Assembly (NCBI GenBank): GCA_014653775.1
Contig: JACWEA010000002.1
Coordinates: forward strand, 37,580-101,579
DNA from: Pelagibacterales bacterium SAG-MED30
GTDB taxonomy: Bacteria > Pseudomonadota > Alphaproteobacteria > Pelagibacterales > Pelagibacteraceae
Direction of reading: 5' to 3'
Length of the DNA: 64,000 nucleotides
Numbering within the stretch: the first letter of the stretch is position 1; each line of letters starts with the position of its first letter. This document shows positions 35,972 to 45,547 of the stretch, in pieces. A program made the translations under genes and the position numbers. Under the pieces are notes generated by a model. The model had not been told where the DNA came from, did not search any database, and was given only the letters and a program-made list of their open reading frames with translations.

Positions 35972-37077
35972 TAAATCTCTACCATATCATCTTTATGAAT
36001 AACTTCTGACTTTGAAATATAACCTAATATTTTTCCTATTTCTTTAGAATGATGTCCTAAAATTTTACTTATTTCATCAGATGCAAAAGAGCTGAGACCT
36101 CTAGCACATTCATTTTTTGATTTATCTAAGATTTTTACATGATCACCTTTTTTAAATTTTCCAAATACTTTTATGATACCAGCTGCTAATAAGCTTTTGC
36201 CATTAGCCAAGGCTTTTTTTGCTCCATCATCAATTATAAGCTCTCCTTTTGGTGATACAGAACTTATTATCCATTTTTTTCTAGCATCTAACTTAGATGT
36301 TTTAGATATAAATAATGTGCAATTATTATTTTTTATAATTTTATCAATTGGGTTTGAATATAAACCATTAGCAATTATCATATCACATCCAGATAAAAGG
36401 CAAATTTTAGCTGCTTCTATTTTTGTATTCATTCCTCCACTACCAAATTCGTTATTTCCTTTAAAATTTATATTTTTTAAATCTTTATTTAAGTTTTCCA
36501 CTTTTTTAATTAGTTTTGCATTCTTAAATATTTTTGGATTTTTATCATATAAACCATCAACATCTGACAATAGTATTAAAGTATCAGCATTTGTGATTTG
36601 AGCCACTCTTGATGCAAGTCTATCATTATCTCCATATTTAATCTCAGAGGTTGCTATTGTGTCATTTTCATTAACTACTGGAATAAAACCAAGTTCTAAA
36701 AGATTTTCAAATGTTCTTTTTGCATTAAGAGATCTTCTCCTTTCTTCTGTATCCTCTAGCGTCAATAATATTTGAGAAATATTTAGTTTGTGCTTTAAAA
36801 AAATTTCAGAAAATAAATTCATTAATTCTATTTGACCTATGGATGCTACTGCTTGACTTTTATCTAATTTTAAATTTTTTTTATCATAATTCATTTTTAT
36901 ACAACCTAACGCTATCGCACCTGAACTAACAATAATTACTTTTTGATTTTTAGATTTTAACTTTTGAACATCCTTCGCAAATTCTGATAACCATTTTTTT
37001 CTTATTTTTTTTTTCTTATCTACTAATAGAGATGAGCCAATTTTTATAACTATAATTTTAGAGTTTTTAAGAAGCAT
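35971..37077 (-). CDS. proB: Glutamate 5-kinase with C-terminal PUA-like domain
   Basis: IVIKIGSSLLVD, IVSSGAIALGC, PVVNENDTIATSEIKYGDNDRLASRVA, GSGGMNTKIEAA. Confidence 0.96.
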   Translation of the reverse strand: MLLKNSKIIVIKIGSSLLVDKKKKIRKKWLSEFAKDVQKLKSKNQKVIIVSSGAIALGCIKMNYDKKNLKLDKSQAVASIGQIELMNLFSEIFLKHKLNISQILLTLEDTEERRRSLNAKRTFENLLELGFIPVVNENDTIATSEIKYGDNDRLASRVAQITNADTLILLSDVDGLYDKNPKIFKNAKLIKKVENLNKDLKNINFKGNNEFGSGGMNTKIEAAKICLLSGCDMIIANGLYSNPIDKIIKNNNCTLFISKTSKLDARKKWIISSVSPKGELIIDDGAKKALANGKSLLAAGIIKVFGKFKKGDHVKILDKSKNECARGLSSFASDEISKILGHHSKEIGKILGYISKSEVIHKDDMVEI

Positions 37078-38050
37078 AGGAAATAAGTTTGGCTTTGATT
37101 TTTAAAACTGATTTTTTATTAAGAGTTGATAAAGTTAAAATTTCCCCTTTGATTTTTTTCGAAAATTTTTCAACTATTTCGTTGGCTATTTTTTCATCGA
37201 TTAAATCTATTTTGTTAAATACGATTAATTCTTTTTTTTTCAAAAGATCTAAGCTGTAATTTTTTATCTCTTTTTTGACCTCATTATATGACTTTTCCAA
37301 ATCATTATTTGTAATATCTATTAAATGTAAGAGTGATTTACATCTTTCTATATGTTTTAAAAATTTTATTCCTAAACCTGTTCCCTTATGTGCACCCTCT
37401 ATTAAACCTGGAATATCTGCGATAGTTACTTCTTTATCATCATAAGAAGCAACACCTAGGTTAGGGTTTAAAGTAGTGAATTGGTAGTTTGCAATTTTAG
37501 GATTTGCATTTGTTATTGAAGCTAAAAGACTTGATTTACCTGCGTTGGGTAATCCTATAATACCAATATCTGCAATGGTTTTTAGTTGTAGCCAAATTAT
37601 AAACTCTTCACCTGATAGTCCTTTGGTAAATTTTCTAGGAGATCTATTCGTTGAACTTTTAAATCTTGTATTACCTAACCCGCCCTTACCACCTTTTGCA
37701 GCCACAAATTCTTCTCCAGTTTTTGTAAAATCATAAATTAAAGTTTTATTATCTTCTTCAAACACTTGTGTTCCAATAGGAATTTTGAGAATTAAATCCT
37801 CACCACTTTTTCCTGTACGGTTTTGTCCCATACCGTTTTCTCCTCTCTTTGCTTTATGATGTTGTTGATATCTATAATCTATTAATGTATTTAAGTTTCT
37901 TTCTGATTTAAGTATTATGGAACCGCCTTTGCCACCGTCCCCCCCATCAGGACCTCCAAACTCTATAAATTTTTCTCGTCTGAAACTTGGGGAACCGTCT
38001 CCACCATTTCCAGCTTTAACATATATCTTTATTTGATCTAGGAATTTCAT
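37067..38050 (-). CDS. obgE: Obg-family GTPase
   Basis: MKFLDQIKIYVKAGNGGDGSPSFRREKFIEFGGPDGGDGGKGGSI; GLPNAGKSSLLASITNANPKIANYQFTTLNPNLG. Confidence 0.98.
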   Translation of the reverse strand: MKFLDQIKIYVKAGNGGDGSPSFRREKFIEFGGPDGGDGGKGGSIILKSERNLNTLIDYRYQQHHKAKRGENGMGQNRTGKSGEDLILKIPIGTQVFEEDNKTLIYDFTKTGEEFVAAKGGKGGLGNTRFKSSTNRSPRKFTKGLSGEEFIIWLQLKTIADIGIIGLPNAGKSSLLASITNANPKIANYQFTTLNPNLGVASYDDKEVTIADIPGLIEGAHKGTGLGIKFLKHIERCKSLLHLIDITNNDLEKSYNEVKKEIKNYSLDLLKKKELIVFNKIDLIDEKIANEIVEKFSKKIKGEILTLSTLNKKSVLKIKAKLISYAS

Positions 38051-38078
38051 AATACAACATTAATTTTGGGTTGTACTA

Positions 38079-38333
38079 TTAATTGGGTTTTACTGAAACG
38101 AAAATTCTATCTGCTTTAGTTTTTTTAAATATCACTTTCCCTTTTACTACTGAGAAAATTGAATGATCTTTACCCATACCCACATTTTCACCAGGGAATA
38201 TCTTAGTTCCTCTTTGACGAACAATTATATTTCCAGGTATAACAGTTTCACCACCGTATTTTTTTACACCAAGTCTTCGTCCAGCACTATCTCTTCCATT
38301 TCTAGATGATCCACCTGCTTTTTTTGTTGCCAT
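38079..38333 (-). CDS. rpmA: 50S ribosomal protein L27
   Basis: [60 protein letters not shown]. Confidence 0.98.
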   Translation of the reverse strand: MATKKAGGSSRNGRDSAGRRLGVKKYGGETVIPGNIIVRQRGTKIFPGENVGMGKDHSIFSVVKGKVIFKKTKADRIFVSVKPN

Positions 38334-38345
38334 AAATTTACCTAA

Positions 38346-38744
38346 TTATTTTTTTTTCTCTTTAGCTACAACTGGCTTTTTATTAGGTGCAGCTATTTTT
38401 TCAGCTTCAGATAAAACTTTACCATCTTTTGAAAAAATTTTTTTAATTCTAATCATCGAATATTCCTGTCTATGACCATTTTTTCTTCTCGAATTTTGTC
38501 TTCTTCTTTTTTTAAAAATTAATACTGTTCTATTTTTACCATTTTTAATTAAGTCGGCTTCAACTTTAGCTCCAGTTACTATTGGAGAACCAACTTCAAT
38601 AATTTTATCATCACCATAAGCAAGTATTTCTTTAAATTCTATTTTTGTATCAAGTTTTGAGTCAGGTAATTTTTCAATCTTAAGGATTTCTCCTGATTTA
38701 ACTTTATATTGTTTTCCACCTGTTTGTATTACCGCGTAAGACAT
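38346..38744 (-). CDS. rplU: 50S ribosomal protein L21
   Basis: MSYAVIQTGGKQYKVKSGEILKIEKL; FKKRRRQNSRRKNGHRQEYSMIRI. Confidence 0.97.
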   Translation of the reverse strand: MSYAVIQTGGKQYKVKSGEILKIEKLPDSKLDTKIEFKEILAYGDDKIIEVGSPIVTGAKVEADLIKNGKNRTVLIFKKRRRQNSRRKNGHRQEYSMIRIKKIFSKDGKVLSEAEKIAAPNKKPVVAKEKKK

Positions 38745-38771
38745 AGTATTAATTGTTAAATTTTTAAAGGC

Positions 38772-38799
38772 AATATAGTCTGAGCTTCTGTATAGTCAA
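38772..38799 (-). promoter_or_regulatory. Candidate sigma70-type promoter of rplU-rpmA
   Basis: Minus strand TTGACT - 16 nt - TATATT, upstream of rplU ATG. Confidence 0.6.
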
Positions 38800-38809
38800 G
38801 CTGAATAAC

Positions 38810-39529
38810 TTAAAAATTATCCTTTAAATCTCTTAATTTTGAAAAGTTCATTATATCTTTAGCTTTTAAAAAAACATTACACTCTATTTCATCATTTAAA
38901 GTAGTTGGTATTGTAGGTAAATTATTTTTAAGTTTTTTTTTAATTTTTACAATCTTATCTTTAAGTTTTAAATTTTTAGAGTCATTAGCTAAACAAAAAT
39001 TTGAATTTTCAAGGGTATACTCATGCCCACAATAAATCTCAGTTTCTTTAGGAAGCTCTTTAATTCTATTTAATGAACTAAACATTTGTTCATATGTTCC
39101 CTCAAAAATTCTACCACAACCAAGAGAGAATAAAGTATCACCTGTAAAAATTTTTTTTTCTTTAAAAAAATGATAAGCAATATGACCAGTTGTATGACCA
39201 GGGATATGATAAATTTTTGCCTCAAAATTATCTTCTTTCCAAATTTGATTATCTTCAACAAAAATATCAATTTCTGGGATACGATCCTTGTCTCCTATGA
39301 AACCAATTACATTACAATTGTATTTTTTTTTTAATTCAAAATTTCCACCAACATGATCATAATGATGATGAGTGTTTAAAATGTATTTTAGATTTATCTT
39401 ATTTTTTTCAACAAAATTAATCACTGGTTTTGCTTCACTAGGATCAACAACACAAGCTGTTTGATTTTTTTCATCAATAATTAAATATGCATAATTATCT
39501 TTTAGACATTTAATTATTTCAATTTTCAT
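38810..39529 (-). CDS. gloB: Hydroxyacylglutathione hydrolase (glyoxalase II); ORF track start 39541
   Basis: NTHHHYDHVGGNFELKKKY, HIPGHTTGHIAYHF, FTGDTLFSLGCGRIFEGTYEQM, YCGHEYTLEN. Confidence 0.94.
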   Translation of the reverse strand: MKIEIIKCLKDNYAYLIIDEKNQTACVVDPSEAKPVINFVEKNKINLKYILNTHHHYDHVGGNFELKKKYNCNVIGFIGDKDRIPEIDIFVEDNQIWKEDNFEAKIYHIPGHTTGHIAYHFFKEKKIFTGDTLFSLGCGRIFEGTYEQMFSSLNRIKELPKETEIYCGHEYTLENSNFCLANDSKNLKLKDKIVKIKKKLKNNLPTIPTTLNDEIECNVFLKAKDIMNFSKLRDLKDNF

Positions 39530-40127
39530 TATATTTCTCAATTAAGAATATACCAAGTTCTGCAAATAAATTTTTAAAAAATAAATTGGAATCATTTATA
39601 TAAGAAACATTTTTATTTATAAGTGCCAAAGATTTGAAAATTTTAAAATCTATTGTTCTAGAAAATTTAACAAAATCTTTAATTGTACACATATGAATAT
39701 TGGGAGTGTTGTACCAATTATTAGGTAATGTTTTAGTAACTGGCATAGTTCCTTTTATTAATAAATTTAATCTTACTTTCCAATGACCAAAATTAGGGAT
39801 TGTTACAATCGCTTTTTTTCCAACTCTTAAAAGCTCTTTAATAACAATCTCAGGATTTATAAAAGCCTGTAAAGTTTGACCAAGAATAACATAATCGAAT
39901 GAATCATTTGGAAATTGTTTCAAATCAAACTCAGCATTACCTTCAATAACAGTTAATCCTTTTGATACACAAATTTGAACTTTTTCTTTTGAAATTTCAA
40001 TACCTCTAATATCTACATCTTTATTTTTTTTTAAAAATTCCATTAAAGTCCCATCATTACATCCAACATCTAATACTCTAGTATTTTCTTCTATCAAATC
40101 AGTAATTATTTTATACTCAGATTTCAT
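39519..40127 (-). CDS. metW: Methionine biosynthesis protein MetW
   Basis: NTRVLDVGCNDGTLMEFLKKNKDVDIRGIEIS, DYVILGQTLQAFINPE, VTIPNFGHWKVRLNLLIKGTMPVT; next to metX. Confidence 0.95.
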   Translation of the reverse strand: MKSEYKIITDLIEENTRVLDVGCNDGTLMEFLKKNKDVDIRGIEISKEKVQICVSKGLTVIEGNAEFDLKQFPNDSFDYVILGQTLQAFINPEIVIKELLRVGKKAIVTIPNFGHWKVRLNLLIKGTMPVTKTLPNNWYNTPNIHMCTIKDFVKFSRTIDFKIFKSLALINKNVSYINDSNLFFKNLFAELGIFLIEKYNEN

Positions 40128-40129
40128 AA

Positions 40130-41248
40130 CTATTTTTCACTGTAAGCTTGATCTAAAAAATTTTTAAATGCTTTTAAAAAATCTGGAACTTCCAATAAAA
40201 AAGAGTCATGTCCTTTATCAGATTCTATTTCTACAAAACCAACATCTGCACCAATTGCATTTAAAGCAATAACTATATCTTTATTTTCTTGAGTAGGATA
40301 AAGCCAATCTGATGTAAAAGACATTACAAAAAATTTAGCTTTAGTATTTTTAAAAGCATTAGATAGATTACCATTAAACTGTTTTACTAAATCAAAATAA
40401 TCCATCGCTCTAGTGATATAAAGATAACTGTTTGCATCAAAACGATCCACAAACACTGAGCCCTGGTATCTTAAATAACTTTCTATTTGAAAATCTGCAT
40501 CAAAACCAAATTTAAGATCATCCCTTTCTTGAAGCTTTCTCCCAAATTTTTCTTGGAGACCTTTTTTTGACAAATAAGTTATATGTGCTGCCATTCTAGC
40601 TACAGCTAAACCTTTATCTGGAACTGTATTTTTAGATGTATAATTTCCATTCATCCAATTATGATCTGCAGCAATAGCTTGTCTACCAAGTTCATTTAAG
40701 GCAATATTTTGTGCTGAATGGCTAGATGTACAAGCAATAGGCACTGCAGTTTTTGTTTTGTCAGGAAAGTTACTCACGAACTGCAGAACTTGCATTCCAC
40801 CCATTGAACCTCCAACTACAGAAAAAAGTTTTTTGATACCAAAATGATCTAATAAATTTATTTGTGCATTAACCATATCATTAATTGTAATTACTGGAAA
40901 ATCTGTACCATATGTTTTTTTTGTTTCAGGATTTTCATGACTTGGACCAAATGATCCCATACATCCACCTAATACATTTGAACAAATTACAAAATATTTA
41001 TTTGTATCGATAGATTTATTTGGACCAACTGCAAATGACCACCATCCATCTTTATTGGTTATAGGGTTTAAACCAGTAACAAATTGATCTCCTGTCAATG
41101 CATGAAATACTAAAATTGCATTATCTTTATTTTCATTAAGAGATCCGTATGTCTCATAAGCCAAGGGAAATTTATTTATTGTCTGACCACAGTCAAGCTT
41201 CAAAGGCTTATCAATAACAATAGTTTTTATCTTTTCTTTTATATTCAT
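40130..41248 (-). CDS. metX: Homoserine O-acetyltransferase
   Basis: LVFHALTGDQFVTG, VICSNVLGGCMGSFGPSHENPETKKTYGTDFPVITINDMV, VVGGSMGGMQVLQF, DKGHDSFLLE. Confidence 0.96.
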   Translation of the reverse strand: MNIKEKIKTIVIDKPLKLDCGQTINKFPLAYETYGSLNENKDNAILVFHALTGDQFVTGLNPITNKDGWWSFAVGPNKSIDTNKYFVICSNVLGGCMGSFGPSHENPETKKTYGTDFPVITINDMVNAQINLLDHFGIKKLFSVVGGSMGGMQVLQFVSNFPDKTKTAVPIACTSSHSAQNIALNELGRQAIAADHNWMNGNYTSKNTVPDKGLAVARMAAHITYLSKKGLQEKFGRKLQERDDLKFGFDADFQIESYLRYQGSVFVDRFDANSYLYITRAMDYFDLVKQFNGNLSNAFKNTKAKFFVMSFTSDWLYPTQENKDIVIALNAIGADVGFVEIESDKGHDSFLLEVPDFLKAFKNFLDQAYSEK

Positions 41249-41282
41249 AATAGAGCCGGGTTTGAATTGTGAGAAAAAAAAA

Positions 41283-41333
41283 CTTTTTTAGCTGTTTTTT
41301 TAAAGCGCTCGCAATTCAGTTAAATCAGCGCAT
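41283..41333 (-). ncRNA. SAM-II riboswitch aptamer upstream of metX
   Basis: Minus strand ATGCGCTGATTTAACTGAATTGCGAGCGCTTTAAAAAAACAGCTAAAAAAG. It has the SAM-II hallmarks GCGCUGAUUUAAC, AUUGC, AGCGC, AGCUAAAAA with P1 GCGCU/AGCGC, and sits upstream of a methionine biosynthesis gene. Confidence 0.93.
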
Positions 41334-41337
41334 AATT

Positions 41338-41366
41338 TTTGTACAAGAAGTTATTTAGTATGTCAA
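41338..41366 (-). promoter_or_regulatory. Candidate sigma70 promoter driving SAM-II/metX-metW
   Basis: Minus strand TTGACA - 17 nt - TACAAA; predicted start about 6-7 nt downstream, at the first bases of the SAM-II P1 stem. Confidence 0.65.
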
Positions 41367-41438
41367 TTTTTTAAAATATTTTCACTAATACTATATAAAA
41401 AATTGTTATTTTATTTATAAAGAGCTTAAAATTTTAAC

Positions 41439-42524
41439 ATGACAGATATTAGATTTAAAAAATTTAACTTAGAAGCTTACAAACCAGGCAAATCAAGTAT
41501 AAAAAAATTGAAAAAAGTCATAAAGCTTTCAGCTAATGAATCTGCACTTGGTGTAAGTCCAAAAGTTAAAAGAGTTATATCTAATAAAAATTTAAAATTT
41601 TTTAGATATCCAGATGGAAAATCAAATGAATTGAGGAATCAAATATCTAAAAATTTTAAATGTGATAAGAATAAAATTATTTGTGGCGCAGGGTCTGATG
41701 AAGTTATTCAGATGTTATGCCAGTTATTTCTTAAACCTAAAGATGAAGTAATAGTTCCTCAATTCAGTTTTTTAATGTACAGAATATATTCTAAAATAGT
41801 TGGAGCGAATGTAATTTATGCAAAAGAAAAAAATTTTAAAGTATCGGTCACAGAAATAATAAACAAAGTAACAAAAAAAACAAAATTAGTATTTTTAGCT
41901 AATCCAAACAATCCTACTGGAACTTTTTTAAACAAATTTGAACTTATTGAGTTAAGAAAAAAACTAAGAAAAAATATATTGTTAGTAATAGATGATGCTT
42001 ACTGTGAATATATGATAAATAAAAATTATCAGTCTGGTTTAAATTTATTTAAAAATAAAAAAAATGTTTTTATTTTAAGAACATTTTCAAAGATTTATGG
42101 ATTATCATCTTTAAGAGTAGGATGGGGCTATGGTACAAAAAAAATAATCGATGGTTTAAACTTAATTAAGCCCCCCTTTAATGTTAATGAGGTTGCACAA
42201 AAAGCTGCTATAGAATCTCTTAAAGATAAAAGATTTATTTCACGTTCAATTAGACACAATATTTTTTATGCTACAAAATTAAAAAATTTTCTCAATAATT
42301 ATAATATTATTTCAAATGAAGTTTCTGCTAATTTTTTATTATTAGATTTTGCTAAATGCAAATTTAAGGCTAATTACATTTATAAAAAACTTAAAACAAA
42401 AGGAATTATATTAAGATTAACAGAGGATGGTTATAAAATAAAAAATATGTTGCGATTAACTATTGGTTCAAGACCTGATTGTTTAAAATTTATTAGTATA
42501 GTAAAAAGTATATTTGATAAATGA
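41439..42524 (+). CDS. hisC: Histidinol-phosphate / aromatic aminotransferase
   Basis: VIKLSANESALGVSPKV, FLANPNNPTGTFL, FILRTFSKIYGLSSLRVGWGYG PLP site. Confidence 0.93.
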   Translation: MTDIRFKKFNLEAYKPGKSSIKKLKKVIKLSANESALGVSPKVKRVISNKNLKFFRYPDGKSNELRNQISKNFKCDKNKIICGAGSDEVIQMLCQLFLKPKDEVIVPQFSFLMYRIYSKIVGANVIYAKEKNFKVSVTEIINKVTKKTKLVFLANPNNPTGTFLNKFELIELRKKLRKNILLVIDDAYCEYMINKNYQSGLNLFKNKKNVFILRTFSKIYGLSSLRVGWGYGTKKIIDGLNLIKPPFNVNEVAQKAAIESLKDKRFISRSIRHNIFYATKLKNFLNNYNIISNEVSANFLLLDFAKCKFKANYIYKKLKTKGIILRLTEDGYKIKNMLRLTIGSRPDCLKFISIVKSIFDK

Positions 42525-43417
42525 AAAATGTATTAATTATTGGTTGTGGGTTATTGGGCTCTTCTTTACTAAGAAGAATAGCTAAAAAAAAATTAGCAAA
42601 AAAAATTTTTGTTTACGAAAAATCAAAAAAAAATATAGCAAAAATAAAAAAATTAAAATTACCAGGAATTTTAGTTAAAAAACCTCAAGATGCAGTATCC
42701 CAGTCAGAGCTAATTATATTTTCCACAACCACCAGTGAATATAAAAAAATGATTTTAAAATTAAATAAATTTCTAACCTCAAAACATATTATTACAGATG
42801 TGGGTTCAGCTAAATTAAAATCTGAAGAAATAATTAAAAAGAATTTAAAAAGGAATATTTTTTGGACTTCAAGTCATCCAATCGCCGGATCAGAGGTTAG
42901 CGGACCTGAACATGGGAAACATAATCTTTTCGAAAATAAATGGTGTGTTTTGGTTAAATCAAAAAAAACTAATTTTAAAAATTTAAAGTATTTAAGTATT
43001 TTTTGGAAAAAAATGGGATCAAAAACTGTAATTATGAATTCAGAAAAACATGACAAAGTTTTTTCGATTACAAGTCATTTACCACATTTAATTGCCTACA
43101 ATTTAGTAAAAACAGCCCAAGATTTTGAGAAGAAGCAAAAATATGACTTAATAAAATATAGTGCAGGAGGCTTAAGAGATTTTTCAAGGATAGCATCATC
43201 TAATGAAATAATGTGGAGAGATATTTTTTTTGATAATAAAAAAAATGTTTCAAAAGCCATCAATTTATTTGTTAAAACCTTAAATGCTTTCAAAAAAGAT
43301 ATTAATACTAAAAATAATAAATCTATTCTTAAAAAATTAAAACAAACTAAAAAAGTTAGATTTAAAATTATAAAATTAAAACAAGATATTAATAAACCAG
43401 ATTTTGGACGAGACTAA
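42521..43417 (+). CDS. tyrA: Prephenate / arogenate dehydrogenase
   Basis: VLIIGCGLLGSSLLRRIAKKKL; TDVGSAKLKSEEII; SSHPIAGSEVSGPEHGKHNLFENKWCVL; SITSHLPHLIAYNLV. Confidence 0.92.
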   Translation: MKNVLIIGCGLLGSSLLRRIAKKKLAKKIFVYEKSKKNIAKIKKLKLPGILVKKPQDAVSQSELIIFSTTTSEYKKMILKLNKFLTSKHIITDVGSAKLKSEEIIKKNLKRNIFWTSSHPIAGSEVSGPEHGKHNLFENKWCVLVKSKKTNFKNLKYLSIFWKKMGSKTVIMNSEKHDKVFSITSHLPHLIAYNLVKTAQDFEKKQKYDLIKYSAGGLRDFSRIASSNEIMWRDIFFDNKKNVSKAINLFVKTLNAFKKDINTKNNKSILKKLKQTKKVRFKIIKLKQDINKPDFGRD

Positions 43418-44166
43418 TAATTCTTAATATTACTAATTTTTTTTACAGACAAATTTGCAGTTTTATTTATTAATTTTATTGTAAAATTTGTTGGCATTAT
43501 TAATACCTTTTTTTTTGGACCATACGCATGAATAAATTTTGACTGGTTAATACACAAACCCACATGACCTTTCCAAAAAATTATATCTCCTTTGGATAAT
43601 TTTTTACTTATTTTTGTTTTGCAAAATTTTATTTGTTCTATCGAATCTCTTGGAAAAAATATTCTATTATAATAAAAATAAATTTGAATTAAAGCGGAAC
43701 AATCAATACCTCTAGAAGTTTTTCCTCCCCATAAATATTTACTACCTAAAAATAATCTAAAAATCTTAATAAAATTTTTTTCATAATGATTTATCTTTTT
43801 TGTGTCTTTTTTTTTAATCCATTTATTTTTTTCAAATTCTATAAAATCTTTATATTGATTTTTTTTTGAAATTCCAGATGCAAAATAAAGAAAATTATTT
43901 GTTGGTAAAAATTTTTTATTAGATTTTTTAAAAATTCTAGATTTCAGTTTATAAATTTTATCTGTTGGTATAAAATTTAAATTAAATTTACTTTTTTTAA
44001 TATACCCAATATAATTATCAAAATTTGTTTTAATTTTAATCCAACCTTTTTTTTTATATAAAATTTTGAATTTTTCTCCATATAAAATCTGTGAAGCTAC
44101 TTCTGAATTTACTGAAGGTTTCTTATTTATATTTACTAAAGGTAGATTTAAAAAATTATTTTTCAC
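43414..44166 (-). CDS. SH3-domain / NlpC-P60 family peptidoglycan hydrolase-like protein
   Basis: SH3-like N-terminus (VSEVASQILYGEKFKILYKKKGWIKI-type); KYLWGGKTSRGIDCSALIQIYF catalytic Cys; KGDIIFWKGHVGLCINQSKFIHA His region. Confidence 0.82.
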   Translation of the reverse strand: MKNNFLNLPLVNINKKPSVNSEVASQILYGEKFKILYKKKGWIKIKTNFDNYIGYIKKSKFNLNFIPTDKIYKLKSRIFKKSNKKFLPTNNFLYFASGISKKNQYKDFIEFEKNKWIKKKDTKKINHYEKNFIKIFRLFLGSKYLWGGKTSRGIDCSALIQIYFYYNRIFFPRDSIEQIKFCKTKISKKLSKGDIIFWKGHVGLCINQSKFIHAYGPKKKVLIMPTNFTIKLINKTANLSVKKISNIKNY

Positions 44167-45547
44167 TTAATTTAAGTTTATCTTTCATAATCCATAAAAT
44201 GATAAGAGATGGTATTACCATAAGAGCTGTTAAAATAAAAAACGTACCCCAATCCCCATTTAACCAATCTACTAGAGCACCAGATGAAGAAGCTAATGTA
44301 GTTCTTCCTGCTGTACCAATTGATGCCAAAAGAGCATATTGAGTTGCAGTATAAGCTCTATCAACTAGTAAAGATATAAAAGCAACAAATGCTACAGTGG
44401 CAAAAGCAGCAGCGATATCGTCAAAAATTACAGCGATAGCAAATAGAAGTTCAGATTTACCACTCCAAGCTAACACACTAAATAATAGGTTAGTAGTTGC
44501 CATAATAATTCCTGCTAGAAACATTGCTTTTAAAACACCTGATCTAATGACAAAGAGACCACCTAAAAGTGTAAAAATTACAGTTGTAATCCAACCTAAA
44601 GTTTTAGAGTAAATAGCTATATCAGTTTTGCTAAAACCAATTTCTTTATAAAAGATTATAGACATACGGCCTAAAAAAGCTTCTCCAACTTTAAATAAAA
44701 ATACAAAACCTAAAATACCTATAGCAATTGAAAAACCATTTTTATTAAAAAAACTAATAATTGGCCCACCTATAGTACCTCCTATCCATGTTAAGAATTG
44801 GGTTAATAAGTTTTTTTTTTTAAATTTACTTGAAATTAATTTATCAGTTTCTTTTTGATTGCTTTGTCTTTCTGATGATCCAGTCTCATCTATAAACATA
44901 AGACCTATATTCATTAGAATAACAAGTACCCCTAAAATTAAAAAAGTTAATTGCCAGTAATTTTCAAATCCTGCTTTTTGTAAATATTCAGCAGCGAATA
45001 GAGATAATACTCCTCCAAGCTTATATCCACTCCACCAACCAACTACTGCCATCGCAGCGCCAGCGGCCATTGATTTTCCTTCATGTTCTGCAATTTGTTC
45101 AATTCTTAAAGCATCTACGGTAATATCTTGTGTAGCAGACGCTATTGCTATTAGTAAACCAACTGTAATTACTAATGCTAAATTTTCAGTTGGATTGATT
45201 ATACTCCATAAAAAAAGAGAAACTAAAATTAACAATTGCATTAAAATAATCCACCCTCTTCTATGCCCTACTTTTTTGGTTAAAAAAGGTATTTGTATTC
45301 TGTCAACTAAGGGTGCCCATAGATAATTAAATGCATAAACTCCAAAAATTAATCCAGCCCATCCAATAGTAGATCTACTAAGTCCATCTTCTTTTAGCCA
45401 TAAACTAAGACTACTGCCAATCAATACCCAAGGAAATCCTGAGATTGATCCTAACAATAAAATTTTTAACATTCTTTTGTCTAAATAAATTGAGAAAGTT
45501 TCTGAAAATGATTGTTTTTTAATTTCAAGCATATTTAGTTTCTCCAA
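44156..45547 (-). CDS. ampG: AmpG-family MFS permease (muropeptide-type transporter)
   Basis: LLLGSISGFPWVLIGSSLSLWLKEDGLSRSTIGWAGLIFGVYAFNYLWAPLVDRI; ATQDITVDALRIE; 12-TM MFS. Confidence 0.82.
   Translation of the reverse strand: MEKLNMLEIKKQSFSETFSIYLDKRMLKILLLGSISGFPWVLIGSSLSLWLKEDGLSRSTIGWAGLIFGVYAFNYLWAPLVDRIQIPFLTKKVGHRRGWIILMQLLILVSLFLWSIINPTENLALVITVGLLIAIASATQDITVDALRIEQIAEHEGKSMAAGAAMAVVGWWSGYKLGGVLSLFAAEYLQKAGFENYWQLTFLILGVLVILMNIGLMFIDETGSSERQSNQKETDKLISSKFKKKNLLTQFLTWIGGTIGGPIISFFNKNGFSIAIGILGFVFLFKVGEAFLGRMSIIFYKEIGFSKTDIAIYSKTLGWITTVIFTLLGGLFVIRSGVLKAMFLAGIIMATTNLLFSVLAWSGKSELLFAIAVIFDDIAAAFATVAFVAFISLLVDRAYTATQYALLASIGTAGRTTLASSSGALVDWLNGDWGTFFILTALMVIPSLIILWIMKDKLKLSEK

Noticed and set aside
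36173-36601. 142-aa plus-strand ORF inside proB
   Set aside because: Antisense hydrophobic translation with no family signature; proB is clearly the real gene.
39070-39270. 66-aa ORF inside gloB on the same strand
   Set aside because: Alternative-frame low-complexity Ile/Leu/Lys translation within a well-supported gene.
41246-41282. Possible second SAM riboswitch (SAM-V type) directly before metX
   Set aside because: I could not find the conserved SAM-V core or pairing; kept only as an unexplained spacer observation.
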